A stretch of DNA of 64,000 nt from Nocardioides pocheonensis (GCF_003725535.1 NZ_RJSF01000043.1:119796-183795); one strand, 5' to 3'. Numbered from the stretch's first letter, positions 24,514-33,946 are shown. Notes: a model not told the origin generated them from the sequence alone. Numbers and translations are program-made.

Positions 24514-24923
24514 GGGCGCTCCAGCACCACGTTGGTGGACTTGATCGAGGCGATCGCCCGCTCGCCGCGGGCGAGGCCGAGCTCGTCGACGGCGTCGGCG
24601 GAGAGCAGCGAGACGATCCGGTGCGGTCCGCACACCATCTCGACCTGGGCCATCACGGTGTCGCGCTTGACCGCGACCACGATGCCGGGCAGCCGGTTGC
24701 GAGCGCTGACCGAGGACGCCCGCAGGCCCTCGCGGTCGGGCTCGTCGACCAGCGCCTCCGCCAGCGTCGCCAGGTCGGCACCGCGGACCGCGCTCCGCCC
24801 GCCTTCCTGCACGGTCGCGACCCGGCCTTGGTCGATCCACCGGCGCAGGGTGTCGTCGCTGACGCCGAGCAGCTCGGCCGCCTCCGCAATTCGGTACGTC
24901 GTCACGGTGACAGTCTGCCGCAT
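24510..24923 (-). CDS. HTH-Mop molybdate-responsive regulator/binding protein
   Basis: 137 residues with two domains: an N-terminal MerR/excisionase-type helix-turn-helix ([24 protein letters not shown]) and a C-terminal Mop/TOBE molybdate-binding domain (residues ~68-135, [24 protein letters not shown]). It probably reports molybdate level to the mod operon it heads. The start at 24923 is supported by TATCGT at 24930-24935, 6 nt upstream. It is shorter than and unlike classical ModE, which has a winged HTH and two Mop units; oligomerisation would be needed to complete the binding sites. Confidence 0.85.
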   Translation of the reverse strand: MRQTVTVTTYRIAEAAELLGVSDDTLRRWIDQGRVATVQEGGRSAVRGADLATLAEALVDEPDREGLRASSVSARNRLPGIVVAVKRDTVMAQVEMVCGPHRIVSLLSADAVDELGLARGERAIASIKSTNVVLERP

Positions 24924-24960
24924 CTGCGGACGATAGGGCTCCGCGGTTCCGCTCGTGCGG

Positions 24961-26205
24961 TCAGACCAGGCGTGCCCAGAGATCCAGGATCGTCACGCCT
25001 GCGACGACCGCGACCGGGGTCGCGAGGAGCGCGACCGCGTGGAAGTCCCGGCTGCTCACCGTGCCGCCGTGGTGACCGACGGAGCGTCGCCAGAGGAGGT
25101 TGGCCAGCGACCCGGACCAGGTCATCGAGGAGCCGAGGTTCACGCCGATCAGCGCCGCCAGGGCGGGCGTCGTGCCGAGCGGTGCGACCAGCGGCACGAT
25201 CAGCAGCGTCGCGGGCAGGTTGTTCACCAGGTTCGCGAGCACGGCGCCGACCAGCGCGGTCCCGAGCAGCGCGAGCAGCCCGGTGCTGTCCGGCAGGACC
25301 GCCCCCAGAAGGTCGCCGAGCGGACCGCGGCCGAGGGTCGCCACCACGAGCCCGAGCGCCAGGACGAACAGTGCGAAGGACGCGTGAGTGCTCCGCGCGA
25401 GTCGACCCCAGGACACCTCGCGGTGGCGCCGGGCGCGCACCGCGAGGACGGCCGCGGCGCCGCCGGCGACCCAGGCCGGGTCCACTCCGACCAGCGAGCC
25501 CGCGGCGAACCCGGCCAGCATCGCCGCGACGACGACGAGCGGCACCGTCGGCAGGGGCAGCGGGCTCGGCGCGTCCCGGCCGGAAGAGGCCTGGCGGAGG
25601 TCGTCGCGGAACCAGAGCCGGTGCGCGGCGTACTCGATCAGGAGGGTGAGCACCCACACCGGTGCCATCAGCAGCGCGAAGCGGCCGAAGCCGACGTCGA
25701 GCCGCGGCATCGCGAGCAGGTTGGTGAGGTTCGAGACCGGGAGCAGCAGCGAGGCGCTGTTGGCCAGCCGGACGCAGACCAGCTGCAGCGGACGGGCCGT
25801 CACGTGCGTCGCTGCCGCACTGGCCAGCACCACGGGCGTGAGCAGCACGACCGTGGCATCGAGGCTGAGCACGACCGTGGTCGCGGTGGCCACCACGAAC
25901 GCGAGCGCGAAGATCCGCTGGTGGCTGCCGGCTCGTGCCAGCCGGGTGCCGACCGCGCCGAAGAGGCCGGCTCCCCGGCAGCACTCGGCGACGACCAGGA
26001 TCGCCATCAGGAAGAGCACCACGGGCAGCAGCCGCTCGAGCTCGCGGCGCACCTCGGTGGCGTCGAGCGTGCCGGTGGCCAGCACGACCGCGCTGCACCC
26101 GAGGGCGAGGAGCGCCTCGACCCGTCCTCGGGGGTGCAGGTACGCCGCCGCGAGCAGCGCGACGAGCGCCACCACGGGGATGCCGTCGCCGAGAGCATGG
26201 AGCAC
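24961..26205 (-). CDS. ArsB/NhaD-type ion permease
   Basis: 414-residue polytopic membrane protein (about ten hydrophobic segments) of the ion-transporter superfamily. Seen: LLPVVLFLMAILVVAE, LSLDATVVLLTPVVL, LANSASLLLPVSNLTNLLAM, and the mirrored half with LVNNLPATLLIVPL and GVNLGSSMTWSGSLANLLW. These paired SN-x-TN and G-x-N-x-G-S motifs are typical of ArsB/NhaD/SLC13-like carriers. GTG at 26205 has TAGCCT (26212-26217) 6 nt upstream. No arsenic genes are adjacent, so the substrate (arsenite, Na+/H+, or an organic anion) is open. Confidence 0.85.
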   Translation of the reverse strand: MLHALGDGIPVVALVALLAAAYLHPRGRVEALLALGCSAVVLATGTLDATEVRRELERLLPVVLFLMAILVVAECCRGAGLFGAVGTRLARAGSHQRIFALAFVVATATTVVLSLDATVVLLTPVVLASAAATHVTARPLQLVCVRLANSASLLLPVSNLTNLLAMPRLDVGFGRFALLMAPVWVLTLLIEYAAHRLWFRDDLRQASSGRDAPSPLPLPTVPLVVVAAMLAGFAAGSLVGVDPAWVAGGAAAVLAVRARRHREVSWGRLARSTHASFALFVLALGLVVATLGRGPLGDLLGAVLPDSTGLLALLGTALVGAVLANLVNNLPATLLIVPLVAPLGTTPALAALIGVNLGSSMTWSGSLANLLWRRSVGHHGGTVSSRDFHAVALLATPVAVVAGVTILDLWARLV

Positions 26206-26265
26206 CGGGAGAGGCTAGCCGGGGCTCGGTGCGCCCCACTGCGCGGTGGTTGGCAGGATGTGCGC

Positions 26266-26841
26266 GTGAGCCAGACCGAGCGACCCGGACCCCGACCGCC
26301 GCGCACCTTCGGCGCGATGTCGGGCGCGCTCATCTTCCTGCTGCTCCTCGTGCTGGCCTGGGTCGGGTTCCGCGCGCTCACCTCGGACAAGAAGGCGACG
26401 CCGGTCCCGACCGTCGACTGGTCGGCGTGGGTGAACGCCGGCCGCACCGAGCAGCGGCTCGCGACGTTCGCCCCCGAGAAGCTGCCCGCGGGCTGGCGCG
26501 CCACCTCGGTCCACTACGCCGGTGGCAACGAGCCGCAGTGGCACCTCGGCCTGCTGACCGACCGGGGGAAGTACGTCGGGATCGAGGAGTCGCTCTCCTC
26601 CACCAAGGACCTGGTCACCCAGTACGTCGACGAGGCAGCCGTGCGCGGCAAGGACGTCGAGGTCGGCGGGCAGACCTGGCAGAGCTGGTCCGACGCCGGT
26701 GGCGACCACGCCCTGGTGCGCTCGGTCGAGGCAGCGGGCCGGCCCTACGAGTCGGTGCTGGTCGGCGGCTCGGCCGATGCCGCGACGGTCGCGCGGTTCA
26801 CCGGCTCGCTCACCGCGGGCACGGTGACCCCGGCACGCTGA
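26266..26841 (+). CDS. DUF4245 membrane-anchored protein
   Basis: 191 residues: short Pro/Arg-rich cytoplasmic tail, one membrane segment (ALIFLLLLVLAWVGFRAL, ~residues 20-38) and an extracytoplasmic domain with the DUF4245 pattern (LPAGWRATSVHYAGG ... WHLGLLTDRGKYVGIEES ... SVLVGGSAD). GTG at 26266 preceded by a CAGGAT box. Located next to xseB/xseA and near ispH, an arrangement often seen in actinobacteria. Function unknown. Confidence 0.85.
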   Translation: MSQTERPGPRPPRTFGAMSGALIFLLLLVLAWVGFRALTSDKKATPVPTVDWSAWVNAGRTEQRLATFAPEKLPAGWRATSVHYAGGNEPQWHLGLLTDRGKYVGIEESLSSTKDLVTQYVDEAAVRGKDVEVGGQTWQSWSDAGGDHALVRSVEAAGRPYESVLVGGSADAATVARFTGSLTAGTVTPAR

Positions 26842-26843
26842 GG

Positions 26844-27053
26844 TCAGCCCTTCTCCTCGAGCGCGGCGTCGAGCCGTTCCCGGGCGCCGTCGAGCGCGGC
26901 CTGGCAGATCCGGGCCAGCTCCTCGCCGCGCTCCCACAGGGCCAGCGACTCGGCGAGGCTGGTGCCGCCCTGCTCGAGCGTGCGGACCACCTCGATCAGC
27001 TGGTCCCGGGCCTCCTCGTAGCTGGGCTCCGGGGCGTTCTCGGGATCAGTCAT
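26844..27053 (-). CDS. xseB: Exodeoxyribonuclease VII small subunit
   Basis: 69-residue helical subunit that activates XseA in single-strand DNA degradation. The family pattern [19 protein letters not shown] and [13 protein letters not shown] is complete. Overlaps the xseA 3' end by 8 nt; ends 2 nt from the convergent DUF4245 gene. Confidence 0.95.
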   Translation of the reverse strand: MTDPENAPEPSYEEARDQLIEVVRTLEQGGTSLAESLALWERGEELARICQAALDGARERLDAALEEKG

Positions 27054-28341
27054 CGGACTCCTCGTCCTCCTCTGCGGTGTCGTCCTCGGGGCTGCCCACG
27101 GTGGGCAGGGGGATCGGTTCGACGCCTTCGACGGCCGCCGAGATCCGGCCGTCGGCGACGCGGATCGTCACCCGTTGTCCTGCCGTGACGTCCTCGACGC
27201 TGCTGAACAGCCGACCCTCGCCGTCGGAGAGCACCGCGTAGCCGCGGCGCAGCGTGGCCAGCGGCGACAGCGCGCGGACGCGGGCGACCTGGTGCACGAG
27301 GTCGTCCTCGGCGCGGTCGAGCACATGGCCGAGGACGCGCCGGCTGCGCGCCCGCAGCGCCATGACCTCCTCGACCCGACCGGCGAGCCCGCTGCGGGGG
27401 TCGGCCAGGCTGGGCCGGCTGCGCAGGGCGTCCAGCTGGTGCTGCTCCTGAGCGATCCGCTGGTGCATCCAGCGGCGCATCCTCTCCCGCGTCTGGAGCA
27501 CCCGCTGGGCCTCCTCGGCCACGTCCGGGACCACCCGACGCGCGGCATCGGTGGGCGTGGACGCGCGCAGGTCGGCGACCAGGTCGAGCAGGGGAGTGTC
27601 CGGCTCGTGGCCGATCGCCGAGACCACGGGCGTGGTCGCGGCGTGGACCGCGCGCACCAGGCCCTCGTCGGAGAACGGCAGGAGGTCCTCCACCGAGCCG
27701 CCGCCGCGCGCGATCACGATCACGTCGACGGTCGGGTCGGCGTCGAGCTTGCGGAGGGCGTCGATGACCTGGGCCGCGGAGTTCGGGCCCTGCATCGCGG
27801 CGTACTCGACCGCGAAGGCGACGCCCGGCCAGCGCCGCCGGGCGTTCTCCAGCACGTCCTTCTCGGCAGCGGACGCCTGTGCGGTGACCAGACCCACCTG
27901 CCGCGGCAGGAACGGCAGCGGCCGCTTCAGCTCGAGCGCGAACAGGCCCTCGGCGGCCAGCAGCTGGCGCCGGCGCTCGAGACGGGCGAGCAGCTCGCCC
28001 TCGCCGACCAGCCGGATCTCGCGCACCTGCAGGGACAGCGAGCCGCGGCCGGGGTAGACGGTCGGCTTGGCGTAGGCCACGATCTGGGCGCCGTTGACCA
28101 GCGGGCTCGGCAGCGCGTCCACCACCGCCCGCGGGGCGGTCAGGTCGACCGACACCTCGGCGAGCTTGTCGCGCAGCCGGATGAAGTCGGTGCCGGAACC
28201 GGCCGGGCGGTTCAGTCCGATCACCTGGCCCTCGACCCAGATGGCGCCGAGGCGGTCGACCCAGCCGGCGATCATCCCGACCACCTGGCGGACCGGCACG
28301 GGCTGCTCGGGAGAGGTCTCCATGCGGGTGCCGGCTGCCAC
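27046..28341 (-). CDS. xseA: Exodeoxyribonuclease VII large subunit
   Basis: Catalytic subunit that degrades single-stranded DNA to short oligonucleotides. 431 residues: N-terminal OB fold ([13 protein letters not shown]), catalytic domain with [29 protein letters not shown] and VSAIGHEPD, then the coiled-coil helical region and C-terminal segment ([10 protein letters not shown]). I place the start at a GTG (28341), six codons before the more obvious ATG at 28323, because TAGGGT at 28349-28354 lies exactly 7 nt upstream. The acidic C-terminal tail is unusually long. Divergent from ispH. Confidence 0.93.
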   Translation of the reverse strand: MAAGTRMETSPEQPVPVRQVVGMIAGWVDRLGAIWVEGQVIGLNRPAGSGTDFIRLRDKLAEVSVDLTAPRAVVDALPSPLVNGAQIVAYAKPTVYPGRGSLSLQVREIRLVGEGELLARLERRRQLLAAEGLFALELKRPLPFLPRQVGLVTAQASAAEKDVLENARRRWPGVAFAVEYAAMQGPNSAAQVIDALRKLDADPTVDVIVIARGGGSVEDLLPFSDEGLVRAVHAATTPVVSAIGHEPDTPLLDLVADLRASTPTDAARRVVPDVAEEAQRVLQTRERMRRWMHQRIAQEQHQLDALRSRPSLADPRSGLAGRVEEVMALRARSRRVLGHVLDRAEDDLVHQVARVRALSPLATLRRGYAVLSDGEGRLFSSVEDVTAGQRVTIRVADGRISAAVEGVEPIPLPTVGSPEDDTAEEDEESDD

Positions 28342-28424
28342 GTGCGAGACCCTACGCCGTGGCTCCGTCAGTCGAGCGGCTGCGCGCGGCACGGCGCGCG
28401 TTCGCCGATCCGTAGGATGGGCCC

Positions 28425-29432
28425 ATGACCACCGACCTGGGCAACCCGGCCGTCTTCTCGCCCGACGAGGCCGACCGCGCCGTGCTGCTGGCCGCTCCCC
28501 GCGGCTACTGCGCCGGCGTCGACCGGGCCGTGATCACCGTGGAGAAGGCACTCGACCTGTACGGCGCGCCGGTCTACGTGCGCAAGCAGATCGTGCACAA
28601 CAAGCACGTCGTGGCCAACCTGGAGTCGCGCGGCGCGGTCTTCGTCGAGGAGCTCGGCGAGGTCCCCGAGGGCGCCACGGTGGTGTTCTCCGCCCACGGG
28701 GTGTCGCCGACGGTGCACGCGGAGGCCGAGGCGCGCGGCCTCAAGACGATCGACGCCACCTGCCCCCTCGTGACCAAGGTGCACCACGAGGCGAAGCGGT
28801 TCGCGGGCGAGGACTACGACATCCTGCTGATCGGCCACGAGGGCCACGAGGAGGTCGAGGGCACCGCCGGCGAGGCTCCCGAGCACATCCAGCTGGTGCA
28901 GACCCCCGAGGACGTCGCCCACGTGGTCGTGCGCGACCCGGCGAAGGTCGCGTGGCTCTCGCAGACGACGCTGTCGGTCGACGAGACCATGACGATCGTC
29001 GACGCCATCCGCCAGCGCTTCCCGCAGCTGCTGGACCCGCCCAGCGACGACATCTGCTACGCGACCCAGAACCGGCAGCTGGCGATCAAGGAGATCAGCA
29101 AGGACGCCGACCTGGTGATCGTGGTCGGCTCGGCCAACTCCTCCAACAGCGTCCGGCTCGCCGAGGTCGCGCTCGAGTCGGGTGCCAAGGCGGCGTACCG
29201 CGTGGACGACGCCTCCGAGATCGACCTCGCGTGGCTCGACGGCGTCGACAAGGTGAGCGTCACGTCCGGTGCCTCCGTGCCCGAGGACCTCGTCCAGGGC
29301 GTGCTCACGTTCCTCGCCGACCACGGCTACCCCGCGGCGCAGGCCGTGCACACGGCGGAAGAGTCGCTGATCTTCGCCCTGCCGCCCGAGCTCCGTCGCG
29401 ACCTGCGCGCCCGGGAGAAGTCGCAGGCGTAG
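28425..29432 (+). CDS. ispH: 4-hydroxy-3-methylbut-2-enyl diphosphate reductase
   Basis: Last step of the MEP isoprenoid pathway, giving isopentenyl and dimethylallyl diphosphate with a [4Fe-4S] cluster. 335 residues; the three cluster cysteines are in [22 protein letters not shown] and [27 protein letters not shown] and SSNSVRL are the other active-site segments. A TAGGAT box (28413-28418) lies 6 nt before the ATG, suggesting a leaderless message. Confidence 0.96.
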   Translation: MTTDLGNPAVFSPDEADRAVLLAAPRGYCAGVDRAVITVEKALDLYGAPVYVRKQIVHNKHVVANLESRGAVFVEELGEVPEGATVVFSAHGVSPTVHAEAEARGLKTIDATCPLVTKVHHEAKRFAGEDYDILLIGHEGHEEVEGTAGEAPEHIQLVQTPEDVAHVVVRDPAKVAWLSQTTLSVDETMTIVDAIRQRFPQLLDPPSDDICYATQNRQLAIKEISKDADLVIVVGSANSSNSVRLAEVALESGAKAAYRVDDASEIDLAWLDGVDKVSVTSGASVPEDLVQGVLTFLADHGYPAAQAVHTAEESLIFALPPELRRDLRAREKSQA

Positions 29433-29444
29433 GCGACCGACCCC

Positions 29445-30062
29445 GTGGCCCGCTATCTCGACATCCATCCGGTCAACCCGCAGCCGCGGCTGATCGAGCA
29501 GGTCGTCTCGCTGCTGCGCGACGACGGCCTGATCGCCTACCCGACCGACTCGGGCTACGCGCTCGGCATCCAGCTGGGCAACCGGGCCGGGCTCGACCGG
29601 ATGCGGGCGGTGCGCCAGCTCGACGACAAGCACCACTTCACGCTTCTGTGCCACGACTTCGCACAGATGGGTCCGCTGGTGCACATCGACAACGCGGTCT
29701 TCCGGATGGTGAAGGCCGCCACGCCCGGGCCGTACACGTTCATCCTGCCGGCCACCTCGGAGGTGCCGCGCCGGCTGATGCACCCGAAGAAGCGGACGGT
29801 CGGCGTGCGCATCCCCGACCACGTGCTGGCGCACGCGCTTCTCGAGGCGCTGGGGGAGCCGCTGATCTCGACGACGTTGCTCCTGCCGGGCCAGACCGAG
29901 CCGCTCACGGAGGGCTGGCTGGTCAAGGACGAGCTGGATCAGCTGCTCGACGCGGTCATCGAGGGCGAGGCCGGCTCGCTGCCGTCCACCGTGGTCGACT
30001 TCACCTCGGGGGTCGCCGAGATCGCCCGGTACGGCGCCGGCGACGCGTCGCGGTTCGAGTGA
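29445..30062 (+). CDS. YrdC/Sua5-domain protein, YciO type
   Basis: 205 residues of the YrdC-like dsRNA-binding/threonylcarbamoyladenylate synthase fold: LIAYPTDSGYALG, RQLDDKHHFTLLCHDF, PGPYTFILPAT, KKRTVGVRIPDH and STTLLLPG. The HHFTLLC and SEVPRRL variants match the YciO branch, whose cellular role is less clear than that of TsaC/Sua5. It may be a second threonylcarbamoyl-AMP synthase; none other is in view. GTG start at 29445, 12 nt after ispH, so probably cotranscribed. Overlaps the convergent DUF6542 gene by 124 bp. Confidence 0.85.
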   Translation: MARYLDIHPVNPQPRLIEQVVSLLRDDGLIAYPTDSGYALGIQLGNRAGLDRMRAVRQLDDKHHFTLLCHDFAQMGPLVHIDNAVFRMVKAATPGPYTFILPATSEVPRRLMHPKKRTVGVRIPDHVLAHALLEALGEPLISTTLLLPGQTEPLTEGWLVKDELDQLLDAVIEGEAGSLPSTVVDFTSGVAEIARYGAGDASRFE

Positions 30063-30535
30063 GCCCGACCGACCGGCAGGTCGGTGACGGCGTCGTCGCC
30101 GAGGGCCGCGCCGGTGCCATGCCGTCGCAGCACGCGTGACCGGATCGCCAGGACCACGAGCGCGAGGGCGTAGCCGGCCAGCAGGGGACCGGAGTGACGC
30201 GCCAGGCCGGAGATCACCGACTGGACGAAGCCGTCGCCGGACGAGGCGATGGCCGCGCGGTGACCGAGCCCGAGCAGCACGCAGATGCCGAGCAGCAGCA
30301 TCGGCGGCAGCACGCCCACCCGGAAGAAGTCCTGGGGTCGGATGGCCAGGGCCATGCCCACGCAGAGCACGATGAAGCCGCTGTCGAAGATCCGCTCGAG
30401 CCGACCGGTGACGACCAGGTCGGCCGCGACCAGGAGCGCGGAGACGAGCGTCGAGAACCGCGTGACCCGGCGTCCGGACCAGCGGCCCTCCTCCCACAGC
30501 GTGGGTGCGCTCACCTCTTCACGGTAGGTCGGCAC
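29939..30535 (-). CDS. DUF6542-like membrane protein
   Basis: 198 residues with four hydrophobic segments (FSTLVSALLVAADLVV; GFIVLCVGMALAI; VGVLPPMLLLGICVLLGLG; GPLLAGYALALVVLAIR) and a hydrophilic Ser/Ala tail. GTG at 30535 has GAGG 7 nt upstream and overlaps the rmuC 3' end by 17 bp, so it is probably cotranscribed with rmuC. The last ~40 residues are encoded antisense to the YciO gene and look poorly constrained. Function unknown. Confidence 0.7.
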   Translation of the reverse strand: MPTYREEVSAPTLWEEGRWSGRRVTRFSTLVSALLVAADLVVTGRLERIFDSGFIVLCVGMALAIRPQDFFRVGVLPPMLLLGICVLLGLGHRAAIASSGDGFVQSVISGLARHSGPLLAGYALALVVLAIRSRVLRRHGTGAALGDDAVTDLPVGRAHSNRDASPAPYRAISATPEVKSTTVDGSEPASPSMTASSS

Positions 30536-31646
30536 GTCGCTGCCTCAGGGGAGCCACGCCGGACGGTGTCGGCGCGGGATCGGGGAGCTCGGGACGCTCC
30601 TCGGCGACCGCGTCGAGCAGCTCGGCCGCCGTGAGCGGCCGCGGGGAGTCCTCGACGGGCCGGGGTGCCTCGATGCGCTCGTCGAAGTCGGCCACGTCGG
30701 CGAAGTGCCGGGCGGTGACGAAGACCCGGCTCTCCAGGGAGCCGACCGTGCTGTTGTAGGCGTCGATCGTGCCCTTCAGCGAGCGGCCCAGCTTGTCGAG
30801 GTGCCGGCCGACCGTGCCCAGGCGGGAGTAGAGGTCGCGGCCCAGCTCGTGGATCTCCCGGGTGCGCTCGGCGAGTGCCTCGGTCGTCCAGCCGTAGGCG
30901 ATCGTGCGCAGCAGCGCGATCAGCGTGGTGGGGGTGGCCAGCACGACGTTGCGACCGGCGGCGTGCTCGAGCAGCGTCGGCTCGGCCTCGAGCGCGGCGG
31001 ACAGGAACGACTCGGCGGGCAGGAACAGCACCACGAACTCCGGCGACTGGTCCAGGGCGCGCCAGTAGGACTTCGCGGACAGCTGGTCGATGTGCGCACG
31101 TACCTGGCGGCCGTGGTGCGCGAGGTGCGCGCGCTGCTCGTCCGGGTCGTCGGTGGCCAGCGCGTCCAGGTAGGCCGCCAGCGGCACCTTCGCGTCGACG
31201 ACCACGCTCTTGCCGCCGGCGAGGTGCACCACGACGTCGGGCCGCTGCACACCGTCGGGGCCGGCGAGGTGGACCTGCTCGGAGAAGTCGCAGTGGTCGA
31301 CCATGCCGGCCAGCTCGACGCTCCGGCGCAGGTGCATCTCTCCCCACTGGCCCCGGACCTGCGGCTTGCGCAGCGCGCTCGCCAGCGCGGTGGTCTCGCG
31401 GCGCAGGGTGTCGGTGGAGTGCCGGACCTCGTCGACCTGCTGGTGCAGCGTGCTCTGCCAGGACACCCGCTGGTGCTCGAGGTCACGCATCCGGTCGTGC
31501 AGGCGGTCGAGCCCGTCGCGGATGACCGCGGTGTCCTGGGCGCGGTCGAGGTCGGTCGCACCGCCGCGGCCGCCGACCAGGACCGAGCCCAGGACGCCCA
31601 GGAGCACCCCGATCACCAGGGTCAGCAGGGGAAGCAGGATGTCCAT
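30519..31646 (-). CDS. rmuC: RmuC-family DNA recombination protein
   Basis: 375 residues: N-terminal membrane segment (ILLPLLTLVIGVLLGVLGSVLV), a coiled-coil stretch, then the RmuC nuclease-like domain with GQWGEMHLRRSVELAGM, RPDVVVHLAGGKSVVVDAKVP, FVVLFLPAESF and VVLATPTTLIALLRTIAYGW. RmuC proteins limit DNA inversions and are thought to act on recombination intermediates. ATG at 31646 is preceded by CAGCGT at a spacing of 7. Confidence 0.92.
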   Translation of the reverse strand: MDILLPLLTLVIGVLLGVLGSVLVGGRGGATDLDRAQDTAVIRDGLDRLHDRMRDLEHQRVSWQSTLHQQVDEVRHSTDTLRRETTALASALRKPQVRGQWGEMHLRRSVELAGMVDHCDFSEQVHLAGPDGVQRPDVVVHLAGGKSVVVDAKVPLAAYLDALATDDPDEQRAHLAHHGRQVRAHIDQLSAKSYWRALDQSPEFVVLFLPAESFLSAALEAEPTLLEHAAGRNVVLATPTTLIALLRTIAYGWTTEALAERTREIHELGRDLYSRLGTVGRHLDKLGRSLKGTIDAYNSTVGSLESRVFVTARHFADVADFDERIEAPRPVEDSPRPLTAAELLDAVAEERPELPDPAPTPSGVAPLRQRRADLP

Positions 31647-31761
31647 GCCCCGAACGCTGCCAGCACCCTCCGACAGATCCCGTGGCGCCACGCGCGGGCG
31701 GGCAGCCCTGCAGTGGCCGGTTCCGGTACGCCGGGCCGGGCCGGAGGAGCACGATGGGAGG

Positions 31762-32523
31762 GTGACCGCGCCCCTGGCCTCGGAGAAGTTCCAGGCCTTC
31801 ACCGGACAGCACTGGTTGCTGATCGGGATCTTCCTGATCGGGCTCGTCGTCGTGATCGTCCGGGGCCGCTCGCACCGCGGCACGCCGCGGGAGCGGCCGA
31901 TCCGCCGCGGCTACGCCGTCGTGCTCGCGCTGGCGGCGGTGACCATGCTCGTCTACTACACGGTCGAGCCCGGCGGCTTCCGCCTCGGCACGTCGTTGCC
32001 GCTGGAGCTGTGCGACCTCGCGGAATTCACGGCGGTCGTCGCACTCTGGACGAAGAGCCCGCGAGCCGCGGCGTTCACCTACTACGTCGCCCTCACCCTC
32101 TCGATCCAGGCGATCGTCACCCCGTCGCTCGGTCAGACCTTCCCGAGCCCGCGCTACTTCGGCTTCTGGACGCTGCACTTCCTGGTGGTGTGGGCGGCGG
32201 CGTACCTGACCTGGGGCCTGGGCTTCCGCCCCACCTGGTCGCTCTACCGCGCCACGCTGGTGGCCACCCTGGTGTGGGCCCTGGTCGCGTTCCCGCTCAA
32301 CGAGGTGCTCGACACCGACTACGGCTACCTCAACCGCAAGCCGTCCTCGGCGTCGCTGCTGGACCTGCTCGGGCCCTGGCCCTGGTACCTCGTGGCAGCC
32401 GCGGCCATCATCGCGACGGGCTGGGCGTTGGTCCTCACGCTGCCGTGGACGCTGGCCGCCCGGCGCCGCGCGGCCGACCCGGCCGCCGGTCAGTCGGCGA
32501 GGTCGACGATCACCGGGGCGTGA
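31762..32523 (+). CDS. TIGR02206/YwaF-like integral membrane protein
   Basis: 253 residues with about seven hydrophobic segments and the family pattern FTGQHWLLIGIFLIG, LPLELCDLAEFTAVVALW, FTYYVALTLSIQAIVTP, FGFWTLHFLVVWAAAYL and NEVLDTDYGYLNRKP. GTG at 31762 directly follows GGGAGG. The last 34 bp overlap the convergent exonuclease gene. Function unknown; members are widespread in Gram-positive bacteria. Confidence 0.85.
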   Translation: MTAPLASEKFQAFTGQHWLLIGIFLIGLVVVIVRGRSHRGTPRERPIRRGYAVVLALAAVTMLVYYTVEPGGFRLGTSLPLELCDLAEFTAVVALWTKSPRAAAFTYYVALTLSIQAIVTPSLGQTFPSPRYFGFWTLHFLVVWAAAYLTWGLGFRPTWSLYRATLVATLVWALVAFPLNEVLDTDYGYLNRKPSSASLLDLLGPWPWYLVAAAAIIATGWALVLTLPWTLAARRRAADPAAGQSARSTITGA

Positions 32524-33284
32524 TCCGAGGCTCCGTTGCCGTGGCCGTCGGAGCCGCCGCGCTCCTCGCGGTCGACGCGGGCGCCGGTGACGCGGTCGGC
32601 GACGGCCGGCGAGCCGAGCACCAGGTCGATGCGCATGCCGCGATTGCGCTCGAACCGCTGGCGGTAGTAGTCCCAGTAGGTGAAGCCGTCGGCGCCTTTC
32701 ACGTGCGGCTCGACGAGGTCGGTCCAGCCGGCGTCGAGGAACCGGCGGTACGCCGCCCGCTCGGCCGGCGTGACGTGGGTGGAGTGGGCGAAGCGCGTGA
32801 TGTCGAAGACGTCGTCGTCGGTGGGCGCGAGGTTCCAGTCGCCGCCGAGCACGGTCGGCGTGCCGAGCCACGCCGTGGCCGCGTCGTGGAGCCGGTCGAG
32901 CCAGTCGAGCTTGTAGACGTAGTGGGGGTCGTCGGGCTTGCGGCCGTTGGGGACGTAGAGCGACCACACCCGGATGTCCCCGCACGTCGCTCCGACGGCA
33001 CGGGCCTCGGCGGTCATGGAGTCGCCCCACCCGGGCATGCCGTCGAAGCCGACGCTCACGTCGGCGAGGCCGACCCGGCTGATGATCGCGACGCCGTTCC
33101 ACTGGTCGAAACCGGCGGCAGCGACGTCGTAGCCGAGCGACTGCAGGCCCATCAGGGGCAGCTGGTCCTCGCGTGCCTTGGTCTCCTGCAGCAGGAGCAC
33201 GTCGAGGTCGTGGCGCTCCAGGAGTGCCTCGACCCGGTCGATCCGGGAGCGGAGGGAGTTGACGTTCCAGGTGGCGATGCGCAC
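32490..33284 (-). CDS. xthA: Exodeoxyribonuclease III / AP endonuclease
   Basis: Base-excision repair enzyme cutting at abasic sites. 264 residues of the ExoIII/APE1 fold: IATWNVNSLRSR, LLLQETKARE (catalytic Glu), SLYVPNGRK, LGGDWNLAPTDDDV, RIDLVLGSP and the catalytic His in GNGASDHAPVIVDL. GTG at 33284 has a TAGTCT box at 33291-33296, spacing 6, which overlaps the stop codon of the TetR gene upstream. Confidence 0.95.
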   Translation of the reverse strand: MRIATWNVNSLRSRIDRVEALLERHDLDVLLLQETKAREDQLPLMGLQSLGYDVAAAGFDQWNGVAIISRVGLADVSVGFDGMPGWGDSMTAEARAVGATCGDIRVWSLYVPNGRKPDDPHYVYKLDWLDRLHDAATAWLGTPTVLGGDWNLAPTDDDVFDITRFAHSTHVTPAERAAYRRFLDAGWTDLVEPHVKGADGFTYWDYYRQRFERNRGMRIDLVLGSPAVADRVTGARVDREERGGSDGHGNGASDHAPVIVDLAD

Positions 33285-33293
33285 CCGGCGAGA

Positions 33294-33899
33294 CTAGGAC
33301 ACGTGCCCGAGCACCAGGGGGACGACGACCGCGGCGGCGTACCGGCGCGCGGCCGCCGGGGTGTCCAGGTCCGGGCCGCCGTCCGGGGTCAGCACCAGCG
33401 AGTGGATCAGGCGGGCCACGGTGTGCCCGAGGTCGCGCGGGTCGGCCGGGGGCTCGGTGCCCCGCCACCGGTGGAGCTCGCGGATCCGGTGCGCCAGGGT
33501 GTCGGCGGCGAAGCCCAGCACGTCGCCGGCGCCGACGGTCATGCCCTGGGCGATGAGGTCGCCGTCGATCTGCCGCATCCGCTCGAGCAGCGGGTGGCTG
33601 CGCATCAGGGCGACCGCCTCGGTGAACATCGTCACGACGTTCGCGGCCGGGTCGAAGTCCGCTCCGGAGTCCGCGTCCTCCGGTACGTCGGGCACACGCC
33701 GGGTCAGCTCCTCGAGCACGCGTCCCGCCTCGTGCAGGTACGCCGCGGCGAGCAGCTGCTCGCGACTGCCGAACCGGCGGTAGAGGGTCGCGCGGTTGAC
33801 CCCGGCCCGCCGGGCGACGTCGTCGGTGCTGGTGCGCCGGATGCCCGTCAGGGCGAACTGCTCGAGGGCGGCCTCGAGGATCGCGACGTCGGTGGCCAC
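33294..33899 (-). CDS. TetR-family regulator, probable repressor of the MpaB-type gene
   Basis: 201 residues with an N-terminal TetR HTH (AILEAALEQFALTGIRRTS ... VARRAGVNRATLYRRFGSREQLL) and a divergent ligand-binding domain. The GTG at 33899 has a strong AAGGAGG 6 nt upstream and is preferred over an in-frame upstream codon at 33938 that lies inside the inverted repeat. Divergent from the MpaB-type gene with an operator-like palindrome in the short gap, so autoregulation and control of the neighbour are likely. Confidence 0.9.
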   Translation of the reverse strand: MATDVAILEAALEQFALTGIRRTSTDDVARRAGVNRATLYRRFGSREQLLAAAYLHEAGRVLEELTRRVPDVPEDADSGADFDPAANVVTMFTEAVALMRSHPLLERMRQIDGDLIAQGMTVGAGDVLGFAADTLAHRIRELHRWRGTEPPADPRDLGHTVARLIHSLVLTPDGGPDLDTPAAARRYAAAVVVPLVLGHVS

Positions 33900-33918
33900 G
33901 CGTCCCTCCTTGCGACAA

Positions 33919-33945
33919 TGCAACAAATCGTGTTTCATTGTTGCA
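33919..33945. promoter_or_regulatory. TetR-type operator palindrome
   Basis: TGCAACAA (33919-33926) and TTGTTGCA (33938-33945), perfect 8-base arms with an 11-base spacer; a nested pair ACAATG/CATTGT (33915-33920, 33936-33941) shares the same centre region. It lies between the TetR start and the ATG at 33947, where bound repressor would block both genes. Confidence 0.75.
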
Positions 33946-33946
33946 C

